Shown here one piece after another: positions 36,110-46,700 of a DNA stretch of 60,000 nucleotides. The number at the start of each line of letters is the position of its first letter. Position 1 is the first letter of the stretch. Source of the stretch: Bolinopsis microptera (Eukaryota; Ctenophora; Tentaculata; Lobata; Bolinopsidae); contig NC_087080.1 of assembly GCF_026151205.1 (NCBI RefSeq), forward strand, positions 13,217,337 to 13,277,336, written 5' to 3'. Below the pieces are notes generated by a model. It was not told the origin of the DNA and did not search any database. It worked only from the letters and a program-made list of their open reading frames with translations. Position numbers and translations under genes: made by a program.

Positions 36110-37085
36110 GATGTTCCTTTCAATGAATAATCCAATTACAGAGAATATAAAAATGTACACTGTTTAAAAGTGAGTTATCCAGTAACAATATTGATTTCCA
36201 AAGACGATCATTCAAACAGAACTTTATGGTAATATAATCACTCAATCCTCTTTTTTAGAGAAATAAAAGTGTACAATTTAATCATGCCATCAGATTGCTA
36301 TAGGAGACTGGTGGAGAGGTTTACCATATTTCAGAACTTAACAGTGATTAAGATTGGTCACAACAGGATGCTGTCGCAGTGGCGATACGACCACCCTACA
36401 GGAGGGGGGGGGGGAGATAACCTTAGGGAGGTGGCAAATCGGTAATATAAAGCGGGAAAATGTTGCAATGTTAACTGTTTAACTAGTAGGGACGGCAGCA
36501 CATGGGTATGTTATGCCACTGGGCTGTTGCATTAAAAAGCTCCCCCACGAGTAAACAGATATATATATATATATTCACAACTCTACTTTTACAGAGATAT
36601 TGAGGTAATGAACACAAACATTTACAAAATTAAACTCACTGAAAGATCAACAAAAATTTGTCCTGAAATTGAGCAGACACATTTTAAAATTCAGCAGTTC
36701 TTGTGTAGAAGCCATCAGTTATGCTATCATTATGAAGGGTGTCCCATTTGAAAGGGGTTTCAAGTCATTCTCAATACTGACAAAATCAGATCTTGATATT
36801 CATGTAACATGGGCCATTGTACATTCATTTTGATAATTATCTATTTCACCAGAATATAAAAGAAAGAAAACAACAATTTTGTTAAAAATATAATATAACT
36901 AGCAGGACCTTTAGACCAGATATTTTAGGGGACTTGGAGTAGCAAGAGAGTAGTTAGGAGGTATATATACCTTTTACAAAAAATACGTCGAAAACATCCA
37001 GGGTCATACAGAATTAGAGAGTGCAGACTTTGAAGTTTACACACCCAAACTTGCCTCTTGAGTCTTGAATTCTTGGTTGGAATAA
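36110..37085. other. AGL 5' flank and spacer to tRNA cluster
   Basis: Presumed AGL 5' UTR/promoter next to 36,109; no convincing TATA or initiator. Contains a G10 run near 36,405, a TA dinucleotide run at about 36,558-36,573 and otherwise AT-rich sequence. Confidence 0.4.
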
Positions 37086-37159
37086 GCTTCTATGGCGCAA
37101 TCGGTTAGCGCGTTCGACTGTTAATCGAAAGGTTGCTGGTTCAAGTCCAGCTAGGAGCG
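37086..37159 (+). tRNA. tRNA-Asn (GTT)
   Basis: 74-nt cloverleaf. The acceptor stem GCTTCTA pairs with TAGGAGC (one G-U). The D-arm contains GGCGCAATCGGTTAGCG (A box). The anticodon loop CTGTTAA has GTT at 37,120-37,122. The T-arm is GCTGG-TTCAAGT-CCAGC (B box GGTTCAAGTCC). Discriminator G. Intronless, followed by a T-run. Confidence 0.97.
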
Positions 37160-37160
37160 A

Positions 37161-37168
37161 TTTTTTTG
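37161..37168 (+). terminator. Pol III T-run terminator of tRNA-Asn
   Basis: T-rich run (ATTTTTTTG) immediately after the tRNA-Asn 3' end, the standard RNA polymerase III stop. Confidence 0.8.
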
Positions 37169-37338
37169 ATGTTCTAGTATTATTACCAGAGTTCCCCAGG
37201 TAAGCCTATTTACTATCTGTAATTGTAAGTTAAATTATTAGAGTATTGCGCCAATACTAAAAATCAACAGTAATTTATAACAATTCTGAACAAAGTTTTG
37301 ATAAAGTAGAAGAATATGGTAAATAGAATATAAAAAGA

Positions 37339-37410
37339 CTCCATGTCAGGGAATCGAACCCTGGTCACCCGCGTGACAGGCGGGTATACTCACCACTATA
37401 CTAACACGGA
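37339..37410 (-). tRNA. tRNA-Asp (GTC)
   Basis: 72-nt cloverleaf on the minus strand. The acceptor TCCGTGT pairs with ACATGGA (one G-U). A box TTAGTATAGTGGTGAGTA. Anticodon loop CTGTCAC with GTC at 37,377-37,375. T-arm CAGGGTTCGATTCCCTG. Discriminator G. TTTTT follows at 37,337-37,333. It converges on the tRNA-Asn gene about 180 bp away. Confidence 0.97.
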
Positions 37411-37557
37411 GATAGTAAAATTGAAATTTGACCAAATCAATTTTATTAAGATTCTGGACACAGCTGACTGAGTATGGAATACAGGACTATATATGTTTAC
37501 TTGAGATCATATATGGAGCTTCCTTTGAATTTGGTCTAGTTCTGCTAGCTAAGATCA

Positions 37558-38290
37558 CTTACTTACTTTGGTTACTTTGGTTGTGTTTATCCTTGTAGCA
37601 GGAAGGGTCATAAGATTTCTGACCACCTCGATGTCGAGTAGTCTACCAGGGAATTAGACCAGCTGCAGCTGGTGGCATTTCATACTTAACTAAAATTCAA
37701 CTTTGAAAGTCAATAGATTATTAGTCACAACAAAATTATAGTTTAAGACATCCATTTTGCATTGTGTTTCCAATATTAGAATTTTTGATATGTATTGATT
37801 GAATAATTGGTAATAAATTTAACTTCTGTTATATTAAACTTGTGTTTTATTAACTGTCATAGAGTGTCTGGTTGCTCGAGGAACTCAACCTAGACAGGGA
37901 AGGGATGATTGGTCGAGTACCATGTCTGGATGTTTTTGTGAATCTTATATTGCTGCAATTGGGGACAACATTGTGAAGGATCTTCCACATCATCAGAATA
38001 GTGTACCGTTCCCTTCTGCGCTGCAGTGACATTAGCTTTAGATGTGAAAGCCTCTCCCAGTAGTTCATATTTTCCAGACCGCATATACGATCGTAGAATG
38101 TTCACTGGACCCCCTCCAAAAGCTGGATCTCAGTCACCTTAACAGGGTCCCACAGCGGACAACAGTACTCTAGTAGGCTTCTGACCAAACACTTATATAT
38201 AATAGGGTATATAATAGGGTAGTCATTACGGTCCTATCACGAGTTTTGAAGACACTAAACACCCATGACAGTGTGTTTCTAGCTTTCTTG
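37558..38290 (-). pseudogene. LINE remnant A, third copy (3' end)
   Basis: Cleaner relative of the remnants at 2.6-3.7 and 14.2-15.4 kb. The minus-strand frame 38,068-37,850 reads MNYWERLSHLKLMSLQRRRE, then RYTILMMWKILHNVVPN, the classic post-RT YWERL..L...RRRERY...W.I motif of CR1-like elements. It ends in SSSNQTLYDS and then a 3' tail ending GTAAGTAAGT (37,558). Compared with the other copies, about 165 bp (37,680-37,850) have been exchanged for unrelated AT-rich DNA. Confidence 0.75.
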
Positions 38291-39879
38291 ACCTTTCTTA
38301 ACCATATTACCGATCTTAAAAGTGTTGATTCCACAATTCTAATCCTCGTTATATATATAGCAGAATTAATACGAATAATTTACACTAGCACTCGCTTTGT
38401 GCTGGAAATGTAATTTATTATAGCTGCCCCGCCCGACAGTTGAAACCAACTAACCTGAATCGATGTATTTTTGGACGCTGACTACGAATCACCCATGGAT
38501 GACAAGGGATAAAAATGCTCCCCTGACAAGATATTGGCGAAAACCTGACCATTAACAATGGTTTAATACATGTTTTGTATCCAAATATCAGAGATATTAT
38601 GGCTACACCATGAAGGCACATCTCTGCGCGGCGTAAGTAAATTTACAAGTTCGCGCGAAGAATTGTCTTATTTTGACCCTGGCGCTTTGTTCTCGCGCCG
38701 GAAGTGAATCACTAATTAGCTAACTACTTAACTAGCATAATATACAATTTAGATCTACAATGCATTTAAATGTTTTGGTGGCGCGCGCGCGCGCCATCTC
38801 AGTCAATTACTCCCATATTTGGTCAAATAGGATAATAGGGACGCAGAATATGCGTCCCTCTAAAAAGTCCGATTTCTTTCATTGTATGCCCCTTTTCCCG
38901 CCTTCGGCGGCGCGCGTGAAAAGCTGCATGCAACGTATGTCAAACAATGGTCAAAAGTAGAATATACTCCTTTGCCACCTTTAGTAGAGGCTCTTACGGG
39001 CATTGTCTGCTCGATACGCTAGGGACCCCAGATACATCTTACTAGACGTATTTTTGACCGTAGAATCGATTGAAAGTGGTTTTAAAATGATTGGACTGAT
39101 TGTTCTGGGGTAAAATAGCAAAAAACCGATTTTTGGGCCAAAAATAGGCCAAAAAACCATGTTTTTTGATATTTTGAGCAAGTTAATTTTGTTGGTATGT
39201 CGGCAAAACTTGCATGAAGATAGCTAAAAGACAGCCGCACAAGATTGTGTAAAAATAAAACAAATCCCTCTATTTGTTCTGAGGTAAAAATCCAAAAAAG
39301 TGGTAAAAATTTTGACTTTTTTGCGCGCAATTTATTTTTGGTACTTATATGCTATATTTTGAAAATTTTTAAACTTATATCTTGTAATAACAATTAATTA
39401 AAGTATATTTAATATAATTTTGACCAAAAAATTCATGTTTAATGGAACCAAAATTTTAGGTGCGCCGCGCATATTTTCGAATATTTACACCGTGGTATGA
39501 AAATCGAGCGCTAAAGCAAATACTGTCATATTGTCACAAGAATACCTAGGTTGAATTTCAGTATTATTGTCGCATTTCGAAACTCCTTTTCACCCTCTTT
39601 GGTTATCTTTTTGATGTGTAATTTGATTACTAACTATGTTTTCATGTATTCTCTTTGATGTGGAGTACCCATTCATACTATTTCCTATCGTTTTTATCAT
39701 ATGCTTTTTCCTCTAGAGTCGGCTCTATTTGTGACATACCTCTTATCTTCTACATAGTTTATCGTGGTTTGTTGATACTGAATTGGTTTAATTGATACTA
39801 TACGATTACTCTGTTAGAAATGTATAGTAAGATGTGACGGAATAAGAGAAACTAAAATATTTAAATGGGTTGTGGCCAT
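38291..39879. other. Intergenic stretch
   Basis: No supported gene. Includes a (GC)n run GGCGCGCGCGCGCGCC near 38,781, CpG-rich patches at 38,640-38,710 and 38,900-38,930, and repeat-like TTTTTGGGCCAAAAATAGGC near 39,130. The 21 bases at 38,982-39,002 recur inverted at 54,174-54,194. Confidence 0.4.
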
Positions 39880-40224
39880 TTCAAAATATTCGATGAGGTT
39901 ATATTTTTTAAATTGAAGGTCTTTCACCAAATATGACTTGAATAGTTTTTCGACAAAGTTTTTAGAAGAGCTTTAATGATTTCAAAGAATTAGCAAATTG
40001 ATTGTACATCTTAGAAGCTACTACAGAGAGGCTACCTACACCAAACATAAATCCGACATATCTTGCAGATAAGTTGGAGCCAATCCTAGTATGGATTTGT
40101 GAGATTTTGTAGTGAGATTTTGAATTCAATCCTCTTCTCTGTATCCATTATCCAACCAGTAAAGATTGATCAGTTCATCCTCAAGATGGTAATGTTTATA
40201 TTGCCTATCAACAGCTTTGGCTAC
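39880..40224 (-). pseudogene. CR1-like LINE remnant, RT C-terminus (3' part, interrupted at 40,224)
   Basis: On the minus strand, below the insertion: DELINLYWLDNGYR then IEFKI (matching L..LHWLPV..RI.FKI), then after a frameshift KSILGLAPTYLQDM (matching K.L.GLAP.YL.D), then MYNQFANSLKSLKLFKNFVE (matching LWN.LP..LR....F...). This is the C-terminal region of a CR1-like ORF2. The same frame continues across the inserted retrotransposon to 47,690-47,720 (LLQNAVAK), so the element was one piece before the insertion. Confidence 0.6.
40216..40224 (+). repeat. Target-site duplication, left (TTTGGCTAC)
   Basis: TTTGGCTAC here is repeated exactly at 47,681-47,689, right after the TAA tail of the retrotransposon. 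Bases outside differ on both sides. Confidence 0.85.
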
Positions 40225-40951
40225 TTTTAAACTAATTACAACACTACAAATCTATTACATTTATTGAGGACCCCTAGTGGGACATCACACCTCAATAGAA
40301 TGTAACAACAATTGCAGATTGTTGTATGTTGCATGACTAAAGTTTGGCAGAATACACAATAGTTTTCGTGTTCCTCACTCACTCATCTCAGCAACCACCC
40401 CAACTCATACCTAAACGGTGAGTTTCACAGCTGAGATTAATTGTCATTCATCTAAACTCAGAAAAGCTCTTTTGTCAGCACTGCTGGCAATCCCTATCAC
40501 ACTTTTCTGGTGCCCATATCCTTTCAGGTGTTGGGAAATCGATCTCTAAACGAAGCGCAAAGCAAAGGCTGCAAAGACAATCAGACTACGTCCAAAGAGA
40601 ACAAAATAGCTACTTTCTACTACTTGGTACTGTAAACTGTAAACTGTTAATCAATTCGGAAACATTTGGAATTCAGTTTGACAACGAACAGTGTATAGAC
40701 ATTAACAAGGACAATCACTTAGCAAAACTAGTTATAGTAAAGTTTAGCCAAGTGTTGCCTGTTTCAAGAGCTCGTTTTTAAAGCTCTTTCTGGAAAGTTA
40801 AGCTAGTTCAGTAAAGCTTAACACCCCATTACTCTGACTAGACATTAATCAAGTCAGATATCATAGAATTGTGACAGTTAAAGCTAGTTTTACAAAAGCT
40901 CTGAGCTGTAACAATTCTACTTGGTTTGGTTTCTTGTGACGGCACACAAAG
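40225..40951 (+). promoter_or_regulatory. 5' UTR / internal promoter region of the retrotransposon
   Basis: By analogy with full-length LINEs this 727-bp leader should hold the internal promoter. Visible features are the palindrome-derived first 45 bases, CT-rich stretches near 40,370-40,510 and repeated AAGCT/AGCTTT motifs (40,770-40,910) shortly before the ORF1 ATG. No element was confirmed. Confidence 0.35.
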
Positions 40952-43798
40952 ATGTTTAATAAACTGAAACCTAACAAACCAAAGGTTGTGTCAATTGCAA
41001 CAGTTGACACTGCAAAAAACAACCAATTCGAAAGTTTGTATTGTAATCTATTAGAGACCACAGACTCAGTTGTTGTGTCAGCCTCAAACAAAAAGATGCT
41101 CACAAACTGTATAAAAACAAGTCACATATACAAACAGCTTCAACTATTGAGTCCAAGTTTAGAAGTTTTATTTTGCTTTGATGGGCAGTCAAACTTTCTT
41201 TGCTCCTTTGTTGAACTTTCAGATACTGCTCACCAAATTTCCCTGCCTAAAGATATTGTTCTTGCATACTCTGGCAAAACATTAAGCTTTGAAGACAAAA
41301 AGAAAGTGCTATACCAGATGCACATAGGAGAAAAACTACACGATGTAGCAGATGTCCCATGGTGGGCCTTAACACTCCCACAGATGATTGCAGTTGGCCA
41401 AGAACGACTTGAAAACATTGTTGATACAAAAGTAAGAGCACTTTCTTACCCCCACACCTGGCTGGCAACCAAACTCAAGTCTGGTACAGAATTCAAACAG
41501 CAGTTTGGAGCACCTAGTAACTTTGACTATGCACTCTTTGCATTTTCTATGAAAACTCCCTTGGATTGTTCCTGGTCCTGTATCAAGTTTGCCGAGAACA
41601 AGGAGTATGTCTCTCAAGTCAAGACTCTATTCACAAAGATGCAATCACCACCTCATACCCCTTTAAAGACACATCTCAAAATATCATTACATAACTCTGC
41701 AAATCAAAAATCAGGACCCAATAACAAAGTGGGAAATCAGAAACTCATAACGAAAAGTCCTACATCTGTGAACACACCGAGCACATTTCAGATCGATCTT
41801 GAATCAGACTTTTCACTTGTTCCGTCCATATTAAAGAAAGACTTGCATGTTATCCAAGAGGACTCTGGGATGATATGCTGCCATTGCCAGAATGAATGCA
41901 AACAGGAGTTGCTCACATGCGGATACTGTGAACTGAAAGTACACTACAAATGTTATGATTCACAAACAACAACAACAACAACAACAACCAAAAGATCTGG
42001 TGAAACTAGAAAGAAGCCAATGGCAGACTCCACATATAGAAATATATGCAAAATTGAGAATTTGCATTGGCTTTGTAATTCATGCGACTCTCCAAGCCTA
42101 CTAAACCACATTCTGGATCTAGCCACCGTAAAAGTTAAAGCTAAAATCGCAGAGTTAACCAAAAAAGATGGGGAGTACACAACTGTAATGAGAAACGATG
42201 TGGACACGCAAACAACAACTCACCCCTATAAACAGCTGTCTGATAGCGCCTCCATAGATGACTCGGCCCCAACTGAACACATCTCAGATCTGTCAGCTTC
42301 AGATACATATGATAACCTCTCTATCTTGTGCAGCAAATCTGACAGAAATTTCAGCAGCAGTCTGTCCTTGAGATCCATTGAGTCCAATACACATCTAGAA
42401 GACTCTATAATCAAAACACCAGACCTCAATCCTCCAGTTTGTTGTCCAATCCGAACCTCAACACCTGAAAGAAGAGATGGGGGAAAAAAGAAAAATATTC
42501 AGGTAGACTCACAAGATATGCTAGTTTGTAGTAAAGAGATGGTTGACCCATTGACATTGTACTCAAATATCAGTAGTTCAGAACAAAATATCCACATCAA
42601 CAGAACTCTGAGTGACCAAGTTGATGTATTAGCATCGCAACACTCTGCAATCTGCTCTATCGAAAGATCTATGTCCCAAATGAAGGCTGAAATGAAAGAC
42701 TTTCGAGAGAGTGAAACGAAACACTTTGAATATCTAAAGACGAATTTAACGGAGAATATGGGAAATTTGTTAGCTAAGGGGGTTCCCTTGATTAACAAAG
42801 TATCCTCAGTCCCACAAGCCGACAGTGGTATGGATGAAGCACTTCGCACACTGCATAACATAACGGAGGAAAATAAAAGCATCCTAAAAGAGATGAACAG
42901 AGTAGAGTTCAAGAGAACTGCAATTGGACATCAAGGTGTTTCTACAAGACACACAAACCTGGATCTTTTCAGTACCATAGCAGAAGATAAAACATATGAG
43001 GGCAAACAATACTACATTCACCAGCCATCAGAAACCACTGTTAATGACTCCATGACAGTCCTAGTCTCAAGAGGACTCTCAAGAAATTATCTTAAAAACA
43101 GTGCAACTATTAAGAGAAACTTCAATAAATATTTTAAAGATATGGCCATAAAATCGACATTTGTCACCAAAGGTGGATCATTGATGATTGAGCTCACATC
43201 TAAAGAAGATGCAATAAGAGTAGAAGAATCATGGAAAGGTGATTTCTTTGCAAACAGTAACATGACTACAGAATGCAGGATCTTAGAAAAGCTAAGCTGG
43301 GCAGTCATTCTCAAAGGAGTACCCACAAACATTCAGGATAGTGATCTAACAATTTCTGTGGAAAGGTGTTATCCAGGAGCTAGGGCAAAAAGATTTGTGA
43401 CACGGGACAACATTTCTCTGAAAACTCTTAAGATCAACTTTCAGACTAAGGAAGACTATGAGAAATGCTTAGGAAATGGGTTAAAGCTCGGACAGGTAAT
43501 TTATACTGCGGAAGAGTATAAGCCGAGAAGGAGAATCATCCAATGCTACAACTGTTACAGGTTTGGCCATGTTGCTAAACTTTGTACCCAAAACCATGCA
43601 ACATGTAGCAAATGTGGAGACAATCACCACTCCAATCAATGCAAGAGTAACCGAAGAGACTACTGTATTAATTGTGATGTCTTTGGCCATGTAGCTACAA
43701 ACAGAGATTGTTCAACATACCAAAATATTGTCATGAAACTCAACATGCAACCAAACAAATGTTCAAAATCACCCACACAACCCAACAGTAGATTATGA
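40952..43798 (+). CDS. Retrotransposon ORF1 (nucleic-acid-binding, PHD + CCHC fingers)
   Basis: 948-aa ORF1 protein, expected to bind element RNA and form ribonucleoprotein. The N-terminal 300 residues are of unknown fold. At about 308-376 lies a PHD-like finger: CCHCQNEC, then CGYCELKVHYKCY, then LHWLCNSC, interrupted by a poly-Thr run from an ACA microsatellite. At about 565-600 is a probable coiled coil (MSQMKAEMKDFRESETKHFE). Around 690-840 is an RRM-like region. At about 864-925 are three zinc knuckles: CYNCYRFGHVAKLC, CSKCGDNHHSNQC and CINCDVFGHVATNRDC. It ends at TGA 43,796-43,798, overlapping the ORF2 ATG. Much longer than typical I- or Jockey-type ORF1 (400-600 aa). Confidence 0.93.
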   Translation: MFNKLKPNKPKVVSIATVDTAKNNQFESLYCNLLETTDSVVVSASNKKMLTNCIKTSHIYKQLQLLSPSLEVLFCFDGQSNFLCSFVELSDTAHQISLPKDIVLAYSGKTLSFEDKKKVLYQMHIGEKLHDVADVPWWALTLPQMIAVGQERLENIVDTKVRALSYPHTWLATKLKSGTEFKQQFGAPSNFDYALFAFSMKTPLDCSWSCIKFAENKEYVSQVKTLFTKMQSPPHTPLKTHLKISLHNSANQKSGPNNKVGNQKLITKSPTSVNTPSTFQIDLESDFSLVPSILKKDLHVIQEDSGMICCHCQNECKQELLTCGYCELKVHYKCYDSQTTTTTTTTKRSGETRKKPMADSTYRNICKIENLHWLCNSCDSPSLLNHILDLATVKVKAKIAELTKKDGEYTTVMRNDVDTQTTTHPYKQLSDSASIDDSAPTEHISDLSASDTYDNLSILCSKSDRNFSSSLSLRSIESNTHLEDSIIKTPDLNPPVCCPIRTSTPERRDGGKKKNIQVDSQDMLVCSKEMVDPLTLYSNISSSEQNIHINRTLSDQVDVLASQHSAICSIERSMSQMKAEMKDFRESETKHFEYLKTNLTENMGNLLAKGVPLINKVSSVPQADSGMDEALRTLHNITEENKSILKEMNRVEFKRTAIGHQGVSTRHTNLDLFSTIAEDKTYEGKQYYIHQPSETTVNDSMTVLVSRGLSRNYLKNSATIKRNFNKYFKDMAIKSTFVTKGGSLMIELTSKEDAIRVEESWKGDFFANSNMTTECRILEKLSWAVILKGVPTNIQDSDLTISVERCYPGARAKRFVTRDNISLKTLKINFQTKEDYEKCLGNGLKLGQVIYTAEEYKPRRRIIQCYNCYRFGHVAKLCTQNHATCSKCGDNHHSNQCKSNRRDYCINCDVFGHVATNRDCSTYQNIVMKLNMQPNKCSKSPTQPNSRL

Positions 43799-46700
43799 TC
43801 TTTGGCCAAATAAATATAGCAAAGATGTCAACTAACTCTGAGATGACACTTGACAAGTTTATCTACGAAAATGAGATACTCTTGATGGCGGTTCAAGAAA
43901 CAAGCTCTTGGACTCAATCAGACGGAAGTTTCCTTCATAAAAAGGTATTTCATAAAGCTGGGGACATAAATAAAGGGACAGCTGGGGTAGCGCTCGTCAT
44001 TGATCCTTCACTACATCCAGAGTTGGTCTATGACCTTAACGTAGACGAAGTTGATGCTGTTTGGTGCCAAATAAAAGTTGAAGGAAAGAGATATTTGGTG
44101 GGATCAGTTTATTGCAAACCTTGCAATAACTCTAATGATTCCATAAGAAAATTTGAAGGACTCCTTGCCCACATTGATAAAGCAAGAGAATATAAGGCTA
44201 AATATAAATTCAACTCTCTTCTCACATATGGAGACTTTAATGCAAGACATCATGACTGGGGAGATCATGTTACCACGCAGCGAGGAAAGAAGCTTCTAGA
44301 CTACGTTGAAAAGGAAACCCTAACTCTCTGCTCGCCATACGACTGCACATTTGTCTGTACAAATGGAGGAAGTGTTATTGACTTAGTGTTAGCCGAAGGC
44401 CCCATCATCTCAAAGTTGGGAAATCAGTGGATGGATAAAGATGTTGAATTATTTTCAGGTGCCCCAAGAAGAGGTCACTATCCGGTGCTTCAAGAAATCT
44501 GCAGAGGGATTCCAAAATCAGACACTGTCCCCAGAGTGTGTATGGACTGGAAAAATGCAGACTGGAAAAGATGGTCAAATGCAATCGAGACTAACTGTCA
44601 ACATCTTCGTTCGGCCCCAGAGTTATTAAACCAAGGGGATCAGCTATGGCAACAGTTATTACATAAAATACAGGAGGCTAACCGAATGTTCATCCCTCAG
44701 AAGACAGTATCCATTCATTCAAAACCATATTGGTGTCCTGCACTTACAACTCTATCTAATGAAGCTCTAGAAGCGAAAGAAAGATTCAAGCAAAGGTCAA
44801 CTCCCAGAAACAAGGCCACACTCACTGAAAGCATTGAATCATTCAAAAAAGCGCTGATTAAAGAAAAGAATGAATGGATTCGTGACAGAGTTGAAGCACT
44901 AAACACCAAAGACTGCACTCAATTCTGGAGAAAATATAAACGAGTTTTTGGGGCCAAAACTGACAACTTCATCTGCAACCTCAAAGACTGTGACTTGCTG
45001 GTCACATCTGAAAAAGATAAGGAAGAGCTGTTATTTAATACTTTCTTCACAGGAAAACACCTTCAAAACCAACCCAATGACCAAGAGCACGAAATGCATG
45101 TAAATAATGAGTTCAGTAAATTAAAGAATGTTAGCAGCAAATCTGCAAGTAGTTACAATGAAGATGATCCGCTGAACAACCATATTTCCATAGACGAGAT
45201 AAAATCAGCTATAGAAAGGCAAGAAACAAATGACAAATCATGTGATGCAGACAATATTCACCCCACCATCCTCAAACACATGAAAACAAATTGTCTTCAC
45301 GTCTTGCAGATCATATTTAACTGGTGTATGAGCACAGGAAAATGGCTGTGGAAATCTTCCGATGTAACATTCTTGAGGAAAGAAGGAAAATCCAGCTACA
45401 TGATACCTGGTGCTTATAGACCGATTTCCATATCATCCTACTTTGGAAAGATTTGTGAAAGAGTGCTAGATAAAAGATTGAGACTCTTCCTGGACATTGA
45501 GGGAACTCTTGATGAAGATCAGGAAGGTTTTATTGGAGGGAGATCAACAACGCGATATCTTTTCAGAATGCTGGCTAACCTTGAGGAAGTTAAACGACAG
45601 AAGCTGGCATGTATAGTGCTTTTCCTTGACTTCGAAAAGGCATTTGACAGTGTTCATCTTCCATCACTATGTGTCAAACTATCAACTCTCGGTATTCAAG
45701 GAAATATTCTTAACGTGCTGAGAAGTTTCCTGTTCAACCGGACGATATGTCTAAAAGTGAACAACTATAAAGGAGAAAATAGAAAATGTACAATATTTGG
45801 ACTACCTCAGGGGGCTGTACTCTCACCTCTCCTCTTTATCCTTTACATAGCAGACATGACGCACAACACCCCGGAAGAGGTAAAAAGATATCTAAGCTGC
45901 TACAAATTTGCTGATGACGGTACACTTATGATTTCCTTTGAGAACATCTCCGGATGCCATGAAAAAATGCAGATGGTATGTGACCACCTCGGCAAGTGGT
46001 GCATCAAGAACAAGCTAGTAGTGAACTGTGATACAAATAAAACAGAGGCAATAATCTTGAAAACTGCAGCCTATAATGAAGAACAGAAACCTGCAGAATT
46101 ATGTATTAATGGGAAAAGCATCAACTACGTTCAAAGTACGAAGGTCCTTGGGGTAATAGTAGATGAGGACCTCAATTTCAAGAAACATGCGTCTCAAAAA
46201 CTTAAAGAATGCAAAAGAAAGTGGGGATTAATAACAAAATCAACTAACCGCAACTACGGTCTAAACGTTTACAGCCTTACTCTCCTCCTTAAGACAATGG
46301 TCCTCACTAAACTGTTCTACGCAGCACCTATTTGGCTTCACAAGTGTCTCAATCACTTTAAAAGCTTCTGGAATAAAATAATTCTAAAAATATCTGGATC
46401 AGTCCTGAACCCACAAAGGGAATTAACCGAACTTGCTCTCCACCTACCACCACTGGATGTGCAACTCGAAGCTCTCTCGGTTAAATTCATGTGCAAAATA
46501 CTCACACAAGGTGACAATCTTTCAGCTACCCTCTACCAAGTTGATGAAAGCAGAATACCAAGCTTTCATGTCTTAACAATGTCACTGAAAAAGTACTTCC
46601 TTTGGAAAGAAAATAAGTCACACGGAACCAGAATGATAGACCTAACACAGCAACATTTCAAGGATCTGGCTTATTACACTCAGGCAGACATAACGAGCTA

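Noticed and set aside
41230-43690. Several minus-strand frames inside the retrotransposon
   Set aside because: Antisense shadows of ORF1.
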